DNA of 64,000 nt, taken from the NCBI RefSeq assembly GCF_002028405.1, contig NZ_CP020046.1, positions 1,240,001 through 1,304,000 of the forward strand. Reading direction: 5' to 3'. The translations under genes were made by a program, and so were the position numbers. The notes below the pieces were generated by a model. It searched no databases. It was not told the DNA's origin and worked only from the letters and a program-made list of their open reading frames with translations. This document shows positions 8,940-19,138 of this stretch, one piece after another (the stretch's first letter is position 1; each line of letters starts with the position of its first letter). Source of the DNA: Thiomonas intermedia (GTDB lineage: Bacteria > Pseudomonadota > Gammaproteobacteria > Burkholderiales > Burkholderiaceae_C).

Positions 8940-9811
8940 ACCGCACGCGCCACGACGTCTTGCTCCACGGCGTCGATTTCAGCAGTGCGCCCAGCCGCCG
9001 CAAACCCATCGTGATCGCGCATGGCCGACTGGCCGTGCAGCAGCCGGGCGTCGTGGTCCTCCAAGATTTCACCCAACTCGAGACGCTCGACGCGTTCAGT
9101 CAATGGCTGAACACGCCCGGCCCGTGGATCGGCGCCTTCGATCTGCCCTTCGGTCTGCCGCGTGAACTGGTCGATGCCCTGCGCTGGCCCGGCCATCGTG
9201 GCGACGAGACCCCGCTGCCCTGGGAACGTCTGATCATGCATTTGCGCCATCAGAGCCGGGCGCAGCTGCGCGCGATCTTTCGTGAGTTTTGCGCCGCCCG
9301 CCCCGCGGGCGCGAAGTTCGCCCACCGCGCCTGCGACCGGCCCGCGGGATCTTCGCCGTCGATGAAATGGGTGAACCCCCCGGTGGCCTGGATGCTGCAC
9401 GCCGCCGCGCCCCTGCTGCTCGATGCCAACGTGACCTTGCCCGGTCTGCACGCGGGCGACTCTGAGCGCGTGGCGTTCGAGGCCTATCCGGGTCACGCCG
9501 CCCGTGCCGTGCTGGGCCGACGCAGCTACAAGAGCGATGACCGTGCCAAGCAAACCACCGAGCGGGAAAGCGCGCGCGATCTGCTGTTGGCGACTTTGGA
9601 GTCCGGCCATCATCCTCTGGGCCTCCGCCTACGGTGCACCGGCGAACAACGGCAACAGATGCGGCTCGACCCTCAAGGCGATGCGCTGGACGCTGCGCTG
9701 TGTCTGATGCAGGCAGCCTGGGCCTGCCTCAGACGACACGAAGGCTATGGACTGCCCGACGTCATCGACCCCGTCGAAGGGTGGATCGTGAGCGTGCTGC
9801 CGCAGCCTTGA
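8936..9811 (+). CDS. DUF429 family protein (predicted nuclease fold)
   Basis: 291 residues, starting within the mutY stop (ATGA overlap), so translation is probably coupled. The N-terminal GVDFSSAPSRRKP and GAFDLPFGLPREL segments match the DUF429 pattern, an RNase H-like fold predicted to be a nuclease; Asp residues in VDFS and FDLPF would be metal-ligand candidates. A later FEAYPGHAAR segment is also typical. Function is not established. The coupling to mutY makes a DNA-repair link plausible, but that is inference. Confidence 0.75.
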   Translation: MNRTRHDVLLHGVDFSSAPSRRKPIVIAHGRLAVQQPGVVVLQDFTQLETLDAFSQWLNTPGPWIGAFDLPFGLPRELVDALRWPGHRGDETPLPWERLIMHLRHQSRAQLRAIFREFCAARPAGAKFAHRACDRPAGSSPSMKWVNPPVAWMLHAAAPLLLDANVTLPGLHAGDSERVAFEAYPGHAARAVLGRRSYKSDDRAKQTTERESARDLLLATLESGHHPLGLRLRCTGEQRQQMRLDPQGDALDAALCLMQAAWACLRRHEGYGLPDVIDPVEGWIVSVLPQP

Positions 9812-9823
9812 CCGCCCGGTGCT

Positions 9824-10960
9824 TCAGACGATGGCCAGATGCCCGGTGTCGCTGCCGATATCGGCGTTGCGGGCCCGTTTGCTGTCGAGCTTGATGCGCA
9901 GACGCAGATCGTTGACCGAATCGGCGTTGCGCAGCGCATCTTCGTAGCCGATTTTCTCGGCATCGAACAGGTCGAACAACGACTGGTCGAAGGTCTGCAT
10001 GCCCAGTTCGCGCGAGCGCCGCATCACGTCCTTGATCTCGGTGAGCTTGCCTTCGAAGATCTGATCGGCAATCAAGGGCGAATTGATCAGGATCTCGACG
10101 GCAGCCACGCGCCCCTTGCCCGTCTGCAGCGGCACCAGCCGCTGCGACACCAGCGCGCGCAGATTGAGCGACAAGTCCATCAGGAGTTGCGATCGCCGCT
10201 CTTCAGGGAAGAAATTGATGATGCGATCGAGCGCCTGGTTGGCATTGTTGGCGTGCAGCGTGGCCAGCACCAGGTGGCCGGTCTCGGAGAACACCACGGC
10301 ATGCTCCATGGTCTCGCGGTCGCGGATCTCGCCCATCAGAATGACATCGGGCGCCTGCCGCAGGGTGTTCTTGAGCGCCGCCTCCCAGGTGTCGGTATCG
10401 AGCCCCACCTCGCGCTGGGTCACGATGCAGTTCTTGTGCGGATGCACGAACTCGATCGGGTCTTCCACCGTGATGATGTGGCCGTAGGAATTTTCGTTGC
10501 GGAAATCGAGCATCGCGGCCATCGAGGTCGATTTGCCCGAGCCCGTGGCGCCGACAAAGATGATGAGTCCGCGCTTGTGCATGGCCAGCGTCTTGAGCAC
10601 CGGCGGCAATTCCAGGCCGTCGATGGAAGGCAGCTCCTGGGGGATCTGCCGCAGCACGATGCCCACTTTGCCCTGCTGGATGAAGGCATTGCAGCGAAAG
10701 CGGGTGAGCCCGGCAGGCGAGATGGCGAAATTGCACTCTTTGGTGCGCTCGAATTCGGCCGACTGCTTGTCGTTCATGATCGAGCGCGCCAGCGCCAGCG
10801 TGTGCTGGCTGCTGAGCGCCTGCGACGACAGCTTGGAAACGGCCCCATCGACCTTGATCGCCGGCGGAAAATCGGCGGTGAGGAACAGGTCCGAGCCGCC
10901 GCGGCTGATCATCAGCTTGAGCAGATCGTTGATGAATTTGGAAGCCTGATCACGATCCAT
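9824..10960 (-). CDS. pilU: Type IV pilus retraction ATPase PilU
   Basis: Hexameric cytoplasmic ATPase that, with PilT, drives pilus disassembly for twitching motility. 378 residues with Walker A GATGSGKST, the Asp box (TVEDPIEFVH), Walker B ILMGEIRD and the His box (SETGHLVLATLHANN). The longer C-terminal tail and the absence of the PilT-type AIRNLIRE motif distinguish it from PilT. It is the last gene of the pilT-CNBD-pilU run and converges on the DUF429 gene. Confidence 0.94.
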   Translation of the reverse strand: MDRDQASKFINDLLKLMISRGGSDLFLTADFPPAIKVDGAVSKLSSQALSSQHTLALARSIMNDKQSAEFERTKECNFAISPAGLTRFRCNAFIQQGKVGIVLRQIPQELPSIDGLELPPVLKTLAMHKRGLIIFVGATGSGKSTSMAAMLDFRNENSYGHIITVEDPIEFVHPHKNCIVTQREVGLDTDTWEAALKNTLRQAPDVILMGEIRDRETMEHAVVFSETGHLVLATLHANNANQALDRIINFFPEERRSQLLMDLSLNLRALVSQRLVPLQTGKGRVAAVEILINSPLIADQIFEGKLTEIKDVMRRSRELGMQTFDQSLFDLFDAEKIGYEDALRNADSVNDLRLRIKLDSKRARNADIGSDTGHLAIV

Positions 10961-11018
10961 ACGCCCCCCAGCGCTTGTCGGTTTCTTGCATGCCCTGATT
11001 CACGGTTCGGGCCTTGGC

Positions 11019-11657
11019 TCAGCCGCCTGGCGACGTTGCGGCAACGCGCGCGCTGAGCTTGCGCAGCCGCAGCGACAAACGGCGCGCCAGCGAGCCGATG
11101 AGACGGCAGGCCGCTGCCGGATCCTGCGCGATCATGCGGTCGAGATCGCTGGCTTCGAGCACGGCGATCTCGCTGTCGGTCAGCGTGGTGCAGTAAGACC
11201 AGCGCGGCGCCGCATCGACCAGCGACATCTCGCCCAGCAGACTGCCGGCGCGCACTTCGGTCAGGCGCAGCCGGTCGCCCCAGGGCTGCATGCGATCGAC
11301 CGCGACCGCCCCGCGCAGCAGGACAACCATGAAGCTGCCCGTCTCACCCTGCGCGATCAGATCGGCATTGGCCTTGACGGTATAGAAGTGAAAGTACTTC
11401 ACGCAACGCTCCAGGTCGGCGGACGTGAGGCCAGCCATGTACTTGTCCTGCTGCCAGAGTTCGAACAGCCGCTGACCGCCGGTGCTGCGCGACAGTTTGG
11501 TGGCGCCAATCTCCGCCGAGCGCTGCGACCAGTCGACCACGCTGTCCAGACTGGAGACTTCCGCGTCGTGGAAGCCGGTGGTGAAGAACTGGGATTCGGG
11601 CGCGTCGTCCACCCCGTCTTTGCGCGAACCGGCTCGGAGCTTGTCGAATAGTTTCAT
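11019..11657 (-). CDS. Cyclic-nucleotide-binding-domain protein between pilT and pilU
   Basis: 212 residues. Residues about 75-190 form a CRP-type beta-roll with a phosphate-binding cassette-like GSLLGEMSLVDAAPRWS; the conserved Glu and Arg of the cassette are present. There is no helix-turn-helix, so it is not a transcription factor. The 70-residue N-terminal part is polar and lacks a recognised domain. It lies 64 bases after pilT and 58 bases before pilU, so the three are likely one operon. A role in coupling cAMP or another nucleotide to pilus retraction is inferred from location only. Confidence 0.85.
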   Translation of the reverse strand: MKLFDKLRAGSRKDGVDDAPESQFFTTGFHDAEVSSLDSVVDWSQRSAEIGATKLSRSTGGQRLFELWQQDKYMAGLTSADLERCVKYFHFYTVKANADLIAQGETGSFMVVLLRGAVAVDRMQPWGDRLRLTEVRAGSLLGEMSLVDAAPRWSYCTTLTDSEIAVLEASDLDRMIAQDPAAACRLIGSLARRLSLRLRKLSARVAATSPGG

Positions 11658-11721
11658 GGCCTGCTGGGAACGATGGATGAGGAAGGGTGTTGATGCCGAG
11701 GCTGTGCGCTGAATCGCGCGA

Positions 11722-12768
11722 TCAGGCTCCGGGGAAATTCTCGGGCTGCTTGGCCTTGGTGCGCGCCTCGGTGGCGGAGATCACGTTGCGCTTGACCAGA
11801 TCGGCCAGGTTCTGGTCGAGCGTCTGCATGCCGTAGGACTGGCTCGTCTGGATCATGGAATACATCTGCGCGATCTTGTTTTCGCGGATCAGATTGCGGA
11901 TGGCTGGCGTGCCGATCATGATTTCATGCGCGGCCACCCGTCCGGAACCGTCCTTTTTCTTGCACAGCGTCTGCGAAATCACGCCGATCAGGGCTTCCGA
12001 CAGCATGGCGCGCACCATTTCCTTTTCTTCGGCCGGGAACACGTCGACGATACGGTCGATGGTCTTGGGCGCGGAAGAGGTATGCAGGGTGGCGAACACC
12101 AGGTGGCCGGTTTCAGACGCGGTCAGCGCCAGCCGGATGGTTTCGAGATCGCGCATTTCGCCCACCAGAATCGCGTCCGGGTCTTCGCGCAGCGCCGAGC
12201 GCAGGGCGTTGGAAAAACTCAGGGTGTGCGGCCCGACCTCGCGCTGATTGATCAGCGCCTTGCGGGACTGGTGCACGAACTCGATGGGGTCTTCAATGGT
12301 GAGAATGTGGCCGTACTCGGTCTCGTTGTAGTGATTGATCATCGCCGCCAGGGTGGTCGACTTGCCCGAACCCGTGGGCCCGGTGACCAGCACCAGACCC
12401 CTCGGCTTGAGTGCGAGATCGGCGAAGATCTTCGGCGCGTTGAGATCGTCGAGCGTGAGCACCTTGCTCGGAATGGTGCGGAACACCGCGCCGGCGCCGC
12501 GCGCCTGGTTGAAGGCATTGACCCGGAAACGCGCCAGCTGCGGCACTTCGAAGGAGAAATCGACCTCGAGGAACTCCTCGTAATGCTTGCGCTGCGAATC
12601 GCTCATGATGTCGTACACCATGGCATGCACCGCCTTGTGATCGAGCGGCTCGACGTTGATGCGCCGCACGTCGCCGTGCACGCGGATCATGGGCGGCAGG
12701 CCGGCGGACAGATGCAGATCGGATGCGTCGTTCTTGACGCTGAAAGCGAGAAGTTGGGTAATGTCCAA
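11722..12768 (-). CDS. pilT: Type IV pilus retraction ATPase PilT
   Basis: 348 residues, the standard PilT length. Walker A GPTGSGKST, Asp box TIEDPIEFVHQ, Walker B ILVGEMRD, His box ETGHLVFATLHT, and the PilT-specific AIRNLIRE motif near residue 270 that is needed for retraction. It starts MDITQLLAFSV, as PilT does. It is first in the minus-strand run and divergent from the yggS-like gene with a 139-base gap that must contain both promoters. Confidence 0.97.
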   Translation of the reverse strand: MDITQLLAFSVKNDASDLHLSAGLPPMIRVHGDVRRINVEPLDHKAVHAMVYDIMSDSQRKHYEEFLEVDFSFEVPQLARFRVNAFNQARGAGAVFRTIPSKVLTLDDLNAPKIFADLALKPRGLVLVTGPTGSGKSTTLAAMINHYNETEYGHILTIEDPIEFVHQSRKALINQREVGPHTLSFSNALRSALREDPDAILVGEMRDLETIRLALTASETGHLVFATLHTSSAPKTIDRIVDVFPAEEKEMVRAMLSEALIGVISQTLCKKKDGSGRVAAHEIMIGTPAIRNLIRENKIAQMYSMIQTSQSYGMQTLDQNLADLVKRNVISATEARTKAKQPENFPGA

Positions 12769-12907
12769 GCGATGTCTCCCCCGAGCAAGCTTGTGCGTGA
12801 CGGTGCGTAAGCGATTCGGCTATCTTAAGGTCAGAACATCGGTTTGCCGCAATTCGCCGGCCCGGCCTGCGCCGATGTGTTGTTTCGACCCCCCGTTTTC
12901 CACACGC

Positions 12908-13609
12908 ATGTCGCTCGAACACTCTCTGGCCTCGGTGCGCCAGCGCATCGAACAGGCCGCCAAGTCCGCCGGACGCGACCCGCGGTCCGTCACCCTGCTG
13001 GCCGTGTCCAAGACCTTTCCCGCGCACGACGTCGCCCATGCCGCATCGCTCGGACAGATCGATTTCGGCGAAAACTATGTGCAGGAAGCGATGGACAAGA
13101 TCGCCGCGCTGCGCCCGGACTGGCCCGCCCTGCAGTGGCACTTCATCGGCCCCCTGCAGAGCAACAAGACCCGAGACGTCGCCGCACATTTCGACTGGGT
13201 GCACAGCATCGACCGGCTGAAACTGGCCCAGCGACTGAACGATCAGCGACCGGCAGATCGGCCGCCCCTGCAGGTCTGCATCCAGGTCAACGTGGACGAC
13301 GAAGCCACCAAGAGCGGCGTGCGCGTGGAAGACGCCGGGGCTCTGGCGGCGGCGGTGGCTGCCCTGCCCAGGCTGCGCCTGCGCGGCCTCATGTGCATTC
13401 CCGAGGCGAGAACCGGGACCAGCGCCCAGCGCGAGCCATTCGCGCGGCTGCGCCTGCTGCGCGACGCCATGGCCGCCGAACACGGACTGGCGCTCGACAC
13501 CCTGTCCATGGGCATGAGCGCCGATCTCGAAGCCGCGATCCTGGAAGGCGCCACCCTCGTCCGGGTGGGATCGGCTATTTTTGGGGCGCGCAGCCCGCGC
13601 TCGCCCTGA
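12908..13609 (+). CDS. YggS-family PLP homeostasis protein
   Basis: 233 residues; PLP-binding TIM barrel related to alanine racemase and involved in vitamin B6 homeostasis. The PLP lysine is in LLAVSKTFP; FGENYVQEA, WHFIGPLQSNKT and VNVDDEATKSGV are family hallmarks, as is the C-terminal LSMGMSADLEAAI. Start chosen at MSLEHSLA because the preceding open stretch lacks similarity. It is often beside pilT in proteobacteria, as here (divergent). Confidence 0.94.
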   Translation: MSLEHSLASVRQRIEQAAKSAGRDPRSVTLLAVSKTFPAHDVAHAASLGQIDFGENYVQEAMDKIAALRPDWPALQWHFIGPLQSNKTRDVAAHFDWVHSIDRLKLAQRLNDQRPADRPPLQVCIQVNVDDEATKSGVRVEDAGALAAAVAALPRLRLRGLMCIPEARTGTSAQREPFARLRLLRDAMAAEHGLALDTLSMGMSADLEAAILEGATLVRVGSAIFGARSPRSP

Positions 13610-13726
13610 GCATCGGTAGGGCGCCTGTCGGCGTTCCCGGCGCGTCTGCGTTGACGACTCCATCGCGCACCATTCCGGGCGCCAGCTTCCTGTCCGCCAA
13701 TACGCGGGCTGATGAAAGGATCTGTC

Positions 13727-14728
13727 ATGCGCCTGCCCATCGCCTTGATCACGCTTTTGGCGCTCGCCGGTTGTGGCGGCGGAGGAGGCGACTCGTCGCC
13801 TCCTCCGCCCGCCGGCACCCCGTCCAGCCCCAGCATGGCCCAGCGCACGGCCGCCGCTGCGGCCACGGCGCAGGGCAACGCCTACTGCACCGCGGTGCAG
13901 CCGTTCTATTGGGAAATCGGCAACGCCAGCCAGGCTCTGGCGTCGGGCTCGGTCAATGCACCGAGTGACGGCAACACGCCGGTCTACACCGCCTCCAGCG
14001 CGATGAGCATTGCCTCGGCCTCGAAATGGATCTATGCCGCCTATGTGGTGCAGAAACAGGGCGGCCAACTCAGTGCTTCCGACGTGTCCTTTCTACATTT
14101 CACCAGCGGCTACGTCAGCTTCAGCACCTGCCTGCCGGGGCAGACCGTCGATGCGTGCGCCAACTACATGAACAACGGTGTGCTCTCGCCCAATGCGGTG
14201 GGCTATTTTTCCTACGGTGGCGGGCCCATGGAACAGCATGCCGACCGCATCGGCCTGGGGCCACTCGACAACGCTGCGCTGGCCAGCGAGATCATGTCGC
14301 AGCTCGGCAGCGATGTGCCTCTGGCGTACAGCCAGCCGCAGCTCGCCGGGGGTGTGGTCACCACTCCCGCCGCCTATGCCGTATTTCTGCGCAAGATGCT
14401 GGGCGGGCCATTGCAGATGGGAACGATGCTGGGCGAAGACGCAGTCTGCACCAACCCGGCCACCTGCCCCACCGCGCTCAACACCCCCATTCCGCAGTCG
14501 GAAAGCTGGACTTACTCGCTTGGTCACTGGGTGGAGAGCGACCCCACGGTGGGCGACGGCGCGTTCAGCAGCGCCGGCGCCTTCGGTTTTTATCCCTGGA
14601 TCGATGCGAGCAAGACCTGGTACGGCATCCTGGCCAGACGCGACAGCGGAGGCAATAACGACGGCTACGCCTCGGCGCAATGTGGACGTCTGATCCGCAA
14701 GGCGTGGATCAGCGGCGTGGCCCCATGA
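13727..14728 (+). CDS. Lipoprotein with a beta-lactamase/penicillin-binding-type serine hydrolase fold
   Basis: 333 residues from the second ATG, which has AAGGA 8 bases upstream; an ATG 15 bases earlier is possible. The signal peptide ends in the lipobox LALAGC followed by Gly and Pro-rich linker residues. An S-x-x-K motif is in SIASASKWIY, and near the C-terminus GAFSSAGAFGFYPWIDASK resembles the third (K/H-T-G region) beta-strand of class C beta-lactamase-like esterases, with SAG in place of KTG. Two Cys pairs may form disulfides. Substrate unknown. The stop overlaps the acylphosphatase start. Confidence 0.6.
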   Translation: MRLPIALITLLALAGCGGGGGDSSPPPPAGTPSSPSMAQRTAAAAATAQGNAYCTAVQPFYWEIGNASQALASGSVNAPSDGNTPVYTASSAMSIASASKWIYAAYVVQKQGGQLSASDVSFLHFTSGYVSFSTCLPGQTVDACANYMNNGVLSPNAVGYFSYGGGPMEQHADRIGLGPLDNAALASEIMSQLGSDVPLAYSQPQLAGGVVTTPAAYAVFLRKMLGGPLQMGTMLGEDAVCTNPATCPTALNTPIPQSESWTYSLGHWVESDPTVGDGAFSSAGAFGFYPWIDASKTWYGILARRDSGGNNDGYASAQCGRLIRKAWISGVAP

Positions 14729-15012
14729 TCGCGCGGCGAGCGTGGGTGAGCGGCCGGGTGCAGGACGTGTCCTTCCGCGCCTTGACCCGCATGCAGGCCG
14801 AAAGGCTCGGGCTGCGCGGCCATGCGCTGAACCTGCCCGATGGCCGGGGGGAAGGGCTCGTCTGCGGCGAGGCGCAGACCATCGAAGCCCTGCTGCGCTG
14901 GCCGCACACCGGCTCGCCTGCCGCGCGGGTCGAGGCCGTGCACGTCGAACCAGCAGACCCAGCCGACTGCCCGACGGCTTTCGCACACTGTGACTACCAC
15001 AGATCGGGATAA
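14725..15012 (+). CDS. acyP: Acylphosphatase
   Basis: 95-residue enzyme that hydrolyses acyl phosphates. The signature GRVQDVSFR carries the phosphate-binding Arg, and ALNLPDGRGEG carries the catalytic Asn followed by the conserved DG turn. The central Gly of the usual VQGV is Asp here. The start ATG overlaps the preceding TGA, so it is translationally coupled to the lipoprotein gene. Confidence 0.85.
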   Translation: MIARRAWVSGRVQDVSFRALTRMQAERLGLRGHALNLPDGRGEGLVCGEAQTIEALLRWPHTGSPAARVEAVHVEPADPADCPTAFAHCDYHRSG

Positions 15013-15027
15013 CCCCAATCAGGCTTC

Positions 15028-15045
15028 TAGTTCTAATACGAACTA
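15028..15045. promoter_or_regulatory. Inverted repeat TAGTTC-N6-GAACTA upstream of the WrbA-like gene
   Basis: A perfect 6-bp inverted repeat spaced by 6 bases in an AT-richer patch, about 90 bases before the ATG at 15137. The size and spacing fit a dimeric repressor operator (for example HxlR- or MarR-type). No regulator gene is adjacent. Confidence 0.45.
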
Positions 15046-15136
15046 ACCTTCGAGCAGCGTGAGATTGCGCTGAAAGAGCAACGGCAGGCCGACGTCATAC
15101 CGGCCGCCTCATCCGTTCACCCACGAAGGAATCACC

Positions 15137-15694
15137 ATGAGCAAAGTCATCGTTGTCTATCACTCCGGCTACGGCCACACCCGCCGCGTGGCGCAGCATG
15201 TGGCGCAAGGCGCTCAGGCCGATCTGATGGAAATCGACGCCGAAGGCAATCTGCCGCCCGACGGACTGGACCGCCTGAACGCGGCCGACGCCATCATCTT
15301 CGGCGCGCCCACCTATATGGGCAGCCCGAGCTGGCAGTTCAAGAAATTCGCCGATGCCACCTCCAAGGCCTGGTTCACCCGGTCCTGGCAGGACAAGGTG
15401 TTCGGCGGCTTCACCAACAGCGCCAGCCTCAACGGCGACAAACAGGTCTCGCTGATCGCCATGCAGACGCTGGCTTCGCAACACGGAGGCGTCTGGGTGA
15501 GCCTGGGCCTGCTACCGAGCAACAGCAAGGCCGCCACGCGCAACGATCCCAACAACCTCGGGGGCTCGGTCGGGCTGCTGGTGCAGTCGCCCTCGGATGC
15601 CAGCGTCGATGAAATCCCCCAGGGCGATCTCGACACCGCCAGCCGCTACGGCCAGCGCGTGGCGGGCGTGGCGGCCAAGCTCCACGCGGCCTGA
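15137..15694 (+). CDS. Flavodoxin-fold NAD(P)H-dependent oxidoreductase (WrbA-like)
   Basis: 185 residues with the FMN phosphate loop HSGYGHTRRVA near residues 9-19, then GAPTYMGSPSWQFKKF and GGFTNSASLNGDKQ, features of the WrbA/NADPH-dependent FMN reductase family. These proteins reduce quinones by two electrons and protect against redox cycling. An AAGGA site precedes the ATG. It is monocistronic, with a candidate operator upstream and a strong hairpin downstream. It is shorter than E. coli WrbA (198), so I do not assign the symbol. Confidence 0.85.
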   Translation: MSKVIVVYHSGYGHTRRVAQHVAQGAQADLMEIDAEGNLPPDGLDRLNAADAIIFGAPTYMGSPSWQFKKFADATSKAWFTRSWQDKVFGGFTNSASLNGDKQVSLIAMQTLASQHGGVWVSLGLLPSNSKAATRNDPNNLGGSVGLLVQSPSDASVDEIPQGDLDTASRYGQRVAGVAAKLHAA

Positions 15695-15700
15695 GACCTT

Positions 15701-15732
15701 GCCCGAAGCGCCCGGGGCCGGGCGCTTCGGGC
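15701..15732. terminator. Strong bidirectional hairpin between convergent genes
   Basis: A 14-bp perfect stem (GCCCGAAGCGCCCG with its complement) around a GGGC loop, placed between the stops of the convergent flavoprotein and DAHP synthase genes. There is no T-tract on either side, so it may act as a stem-only terminator or protect both mRNA 3' ends. Confidence 0.7.
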
Positions 15733-15735
15733 TGC

Positions 15736-16803
15736 TCAGCGTCGCAAGTCCCGGCCCGCTCGCACGGCGTCGGCCAGTTGGCCAAGGACGGCCACCGTGG
15801 GCTCCCAGCCGATGCAGCCGTCGGTGATGCTCTGCCCATACCGCAGCGCCGACAAATCTGCCGTGAGCGCCTGCTTGCCCTCGACCAGATGGCTCTCGAG
15901 CATGACGCCGTGAATGCGGCGGCTGCCCGCGGCGATCTGCGCCGCGATCTCTGCCGCCACCTGCGGCTGAAGCCGATAGTCGCTCTGGCTGTTGGCATGG
16001 CTGCAGTCGATCATCACCCGGCCTGGCAGATCGGCCGCCTGTAGCGCAGCCACGGCCGCCTCCACGCTGGCGGCATCGAAATTCGGCCCCGCATCGCCAC
16101 CCCGCAGGATGAGGTGGCAATCGGCATTGCCCGTCGTGGTGATCACCATGGCCCGACCGTCCAGCGAGATCGAGGGAAAGCGGTGAGATTGCGCCGCCAC
16201 CACGATGGCGTCCACCGCCGTCTGCAGCTTGCCGCTGGTCGGGTTCTTGAACCCCAGCGGGGCCGACAGCGCCGAGGCCATCTGCCGATGCAGCGGGCTT
16301 TCGGTGGTGCGCGCACCGATGGCGCCCCAAGTCAGCAGTTCCGCGTAGTACTGCGGGGTGACCAGATCGAGAATTTCCGAAGCCGCGGGAATGCCCAGCT
16401 GCGCACAAGCCACCAGCAGGCTTCTTGCCTTGAGCAAGCCCTGGTGAAGGTCGCCGCGGCCGTCCAGATCGGGGTCGTAGATCATGCCCTTCCAGCCCAG
16501 ACGGGTGCGGGGCTTCTCGAAATACACCCGCATCACCAGAAACAAGGCATCGTCGAAGCGGGCCACCACGTCGTGCAGGCGGCGCGCATAGTCAATGGCC
16601 GCCGCGGTGTCGTGGATGGAGCAAGGCCCGACAACGACCATCAGCCGGTCGTCATCACCCCGCACGATGTCGCGCACGGTCTGACGCCAACCCGAGATGG
16701 CCTGGGCCTGGGCTTCGCTGACGGGCACTTCGGCCCGCAATTCGTTCGGCGTGGGCAACAGCGCTTCCCGCGCAATGTGAAGATCGGCGATACGCGTCGA
16801 CAT
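15736..16803 (-). CDS. 3-deoxy-7-phosphoheptulonate synthase (DAHP synthase, class I)
   Basis: First enzyme of the shikimate pathway; condenses phosphoenolpyruvate and erythrose 4-phosphate. 355 residues from MSTRIAD; upstream in-frame GTG (16833) and ATG (16809) starts are possible. Class I motifs: VVGPCSIHD near residue 55, MRVYFEKPRT, GWKGMIYDPDLDG, GARTTESPLHR, GFKNPTSGK, and the metal-binding DCSHANS. The feedback specificity (AroF, AroG or AroH type) cannot be decided from sequence alone. It lies last in a minus-strand run after ettA and a thioredoxin-like gene. Confidence 0.94.
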   Translation of the reverse strand: MSTRIADLHIAREALLPTPNELRAEVPVSEAQAQAISGWRQTVRDIVRGDDDRLMVVVGPCSIHDTAAAIDYARRLHDVVARFDDALFLVMRVYFEKPRTRLGWKGMIYDPDLDGRGDLHQGLLKARSLLVACAQLGIPAASEILDLVTPQYYAELLTWGAIGARTTESPLHRQMASALSAPLGFKNPTSGKLQTAVDAIVVAAQSHRFPSISLDGRAMVITTTGNADCHLILRGGDAGPNFDAASVEAAVAALQAADLPGRVMIDCSHANSQSDYRLQPQVAAEIAAQIAAGSRRIHGVMLESHLVEGKQALTADLSALRYGQSITDGCIGWEPTVAVLGQLADAVRAGRDLRR

Positions 16804-16829
16804 GACCATCCTTGACCTAGAAATAGCGC

Positions 16830-17189
16830 TCACGGGCTCTGAAGCCCGCGCAGATCGGGCAGCCCGACATCAGCCGTTTGGCGCGCGAGTTGCAGGGCCG
16901 ATGTTTCGTCGGCGCGCGCCAGTTCGGTCAACACCCGCAGCCAGAGCGCAGGCTGCTGCGGCAGCGGCGTGCAGTAGAGCAGGTCGCCACCCCGCTGCAC
17001 CGCCAGAACCGGAAAGCTGGGCGGCTCGTAGTCGCCGAGCGCATCGGCGCGATCCTCGACATCGATCCAGACCCAGCGCACCACGATCTCGGGCGGCAGT
17101 TGTGCCGCCAGCGCGTCGAAACCCGCACGCCAGTCGCGGCAGATGCCGCACCACTGGGCGCACAGGCAAGCGACGAGCAAAGGCTCCAT
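16830..17189 (-). CDS. Thioredoxin-like protein
   Basis: 119 residues with a thioredoxin-fold active site C-G-I-C in CAQWCGICRDW near residue 14 and the cis-proline region PPSFPVLAVQ. It lacks a signal peptide and so should be cytoplasmic. The CGIC sequence differs from thioredoxin's CGPC, and the tail is longer than in TrxA. It is 15 bases downstream of ettA and 26 upstream of the DAHP synthase start. Confidence 0.75.
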   Translation of the reverse strand: MEPLLVACLCAQWCGICRDWRAGFDALAAQLPPEIVVRWVWIDVEDRADALGDYEPPSFPVLAVQRGGDLLYCTPLPQQPALWLRVLTELARADETSALQLARQTADVGLPDLRGLQSP

Positions 17190-17204
17190 GCGCCAAAGAC
17201 CGGT

Positions 17205-18869
<1,665 letters not shown>

Positions 18870-19138
18870 CTTTATCCTGAATCTGTCTGGAGTGAAAGCG
18901 CCCGCAGGGCTGCAGGCCAAGCCGTATTGTCGCCGCAAGGACACAGCGATCACGCAGTGCAGCAAGAATTCCACTACCATAGCGCCCAGCGGCCATGTCC
19001 AGTCTCCCAGCCGCAGTCACTTTTGACTCCTGCCGAGCCTCTCGGCCCACCCCATCTGTTGCAGACTGGCGCGCTAAGTCAGCGTGGTGGCAGAGTCTTG
19101 GGGCCGTTCACACACAGCCCCGGAAAGCTTCTTCTCAC

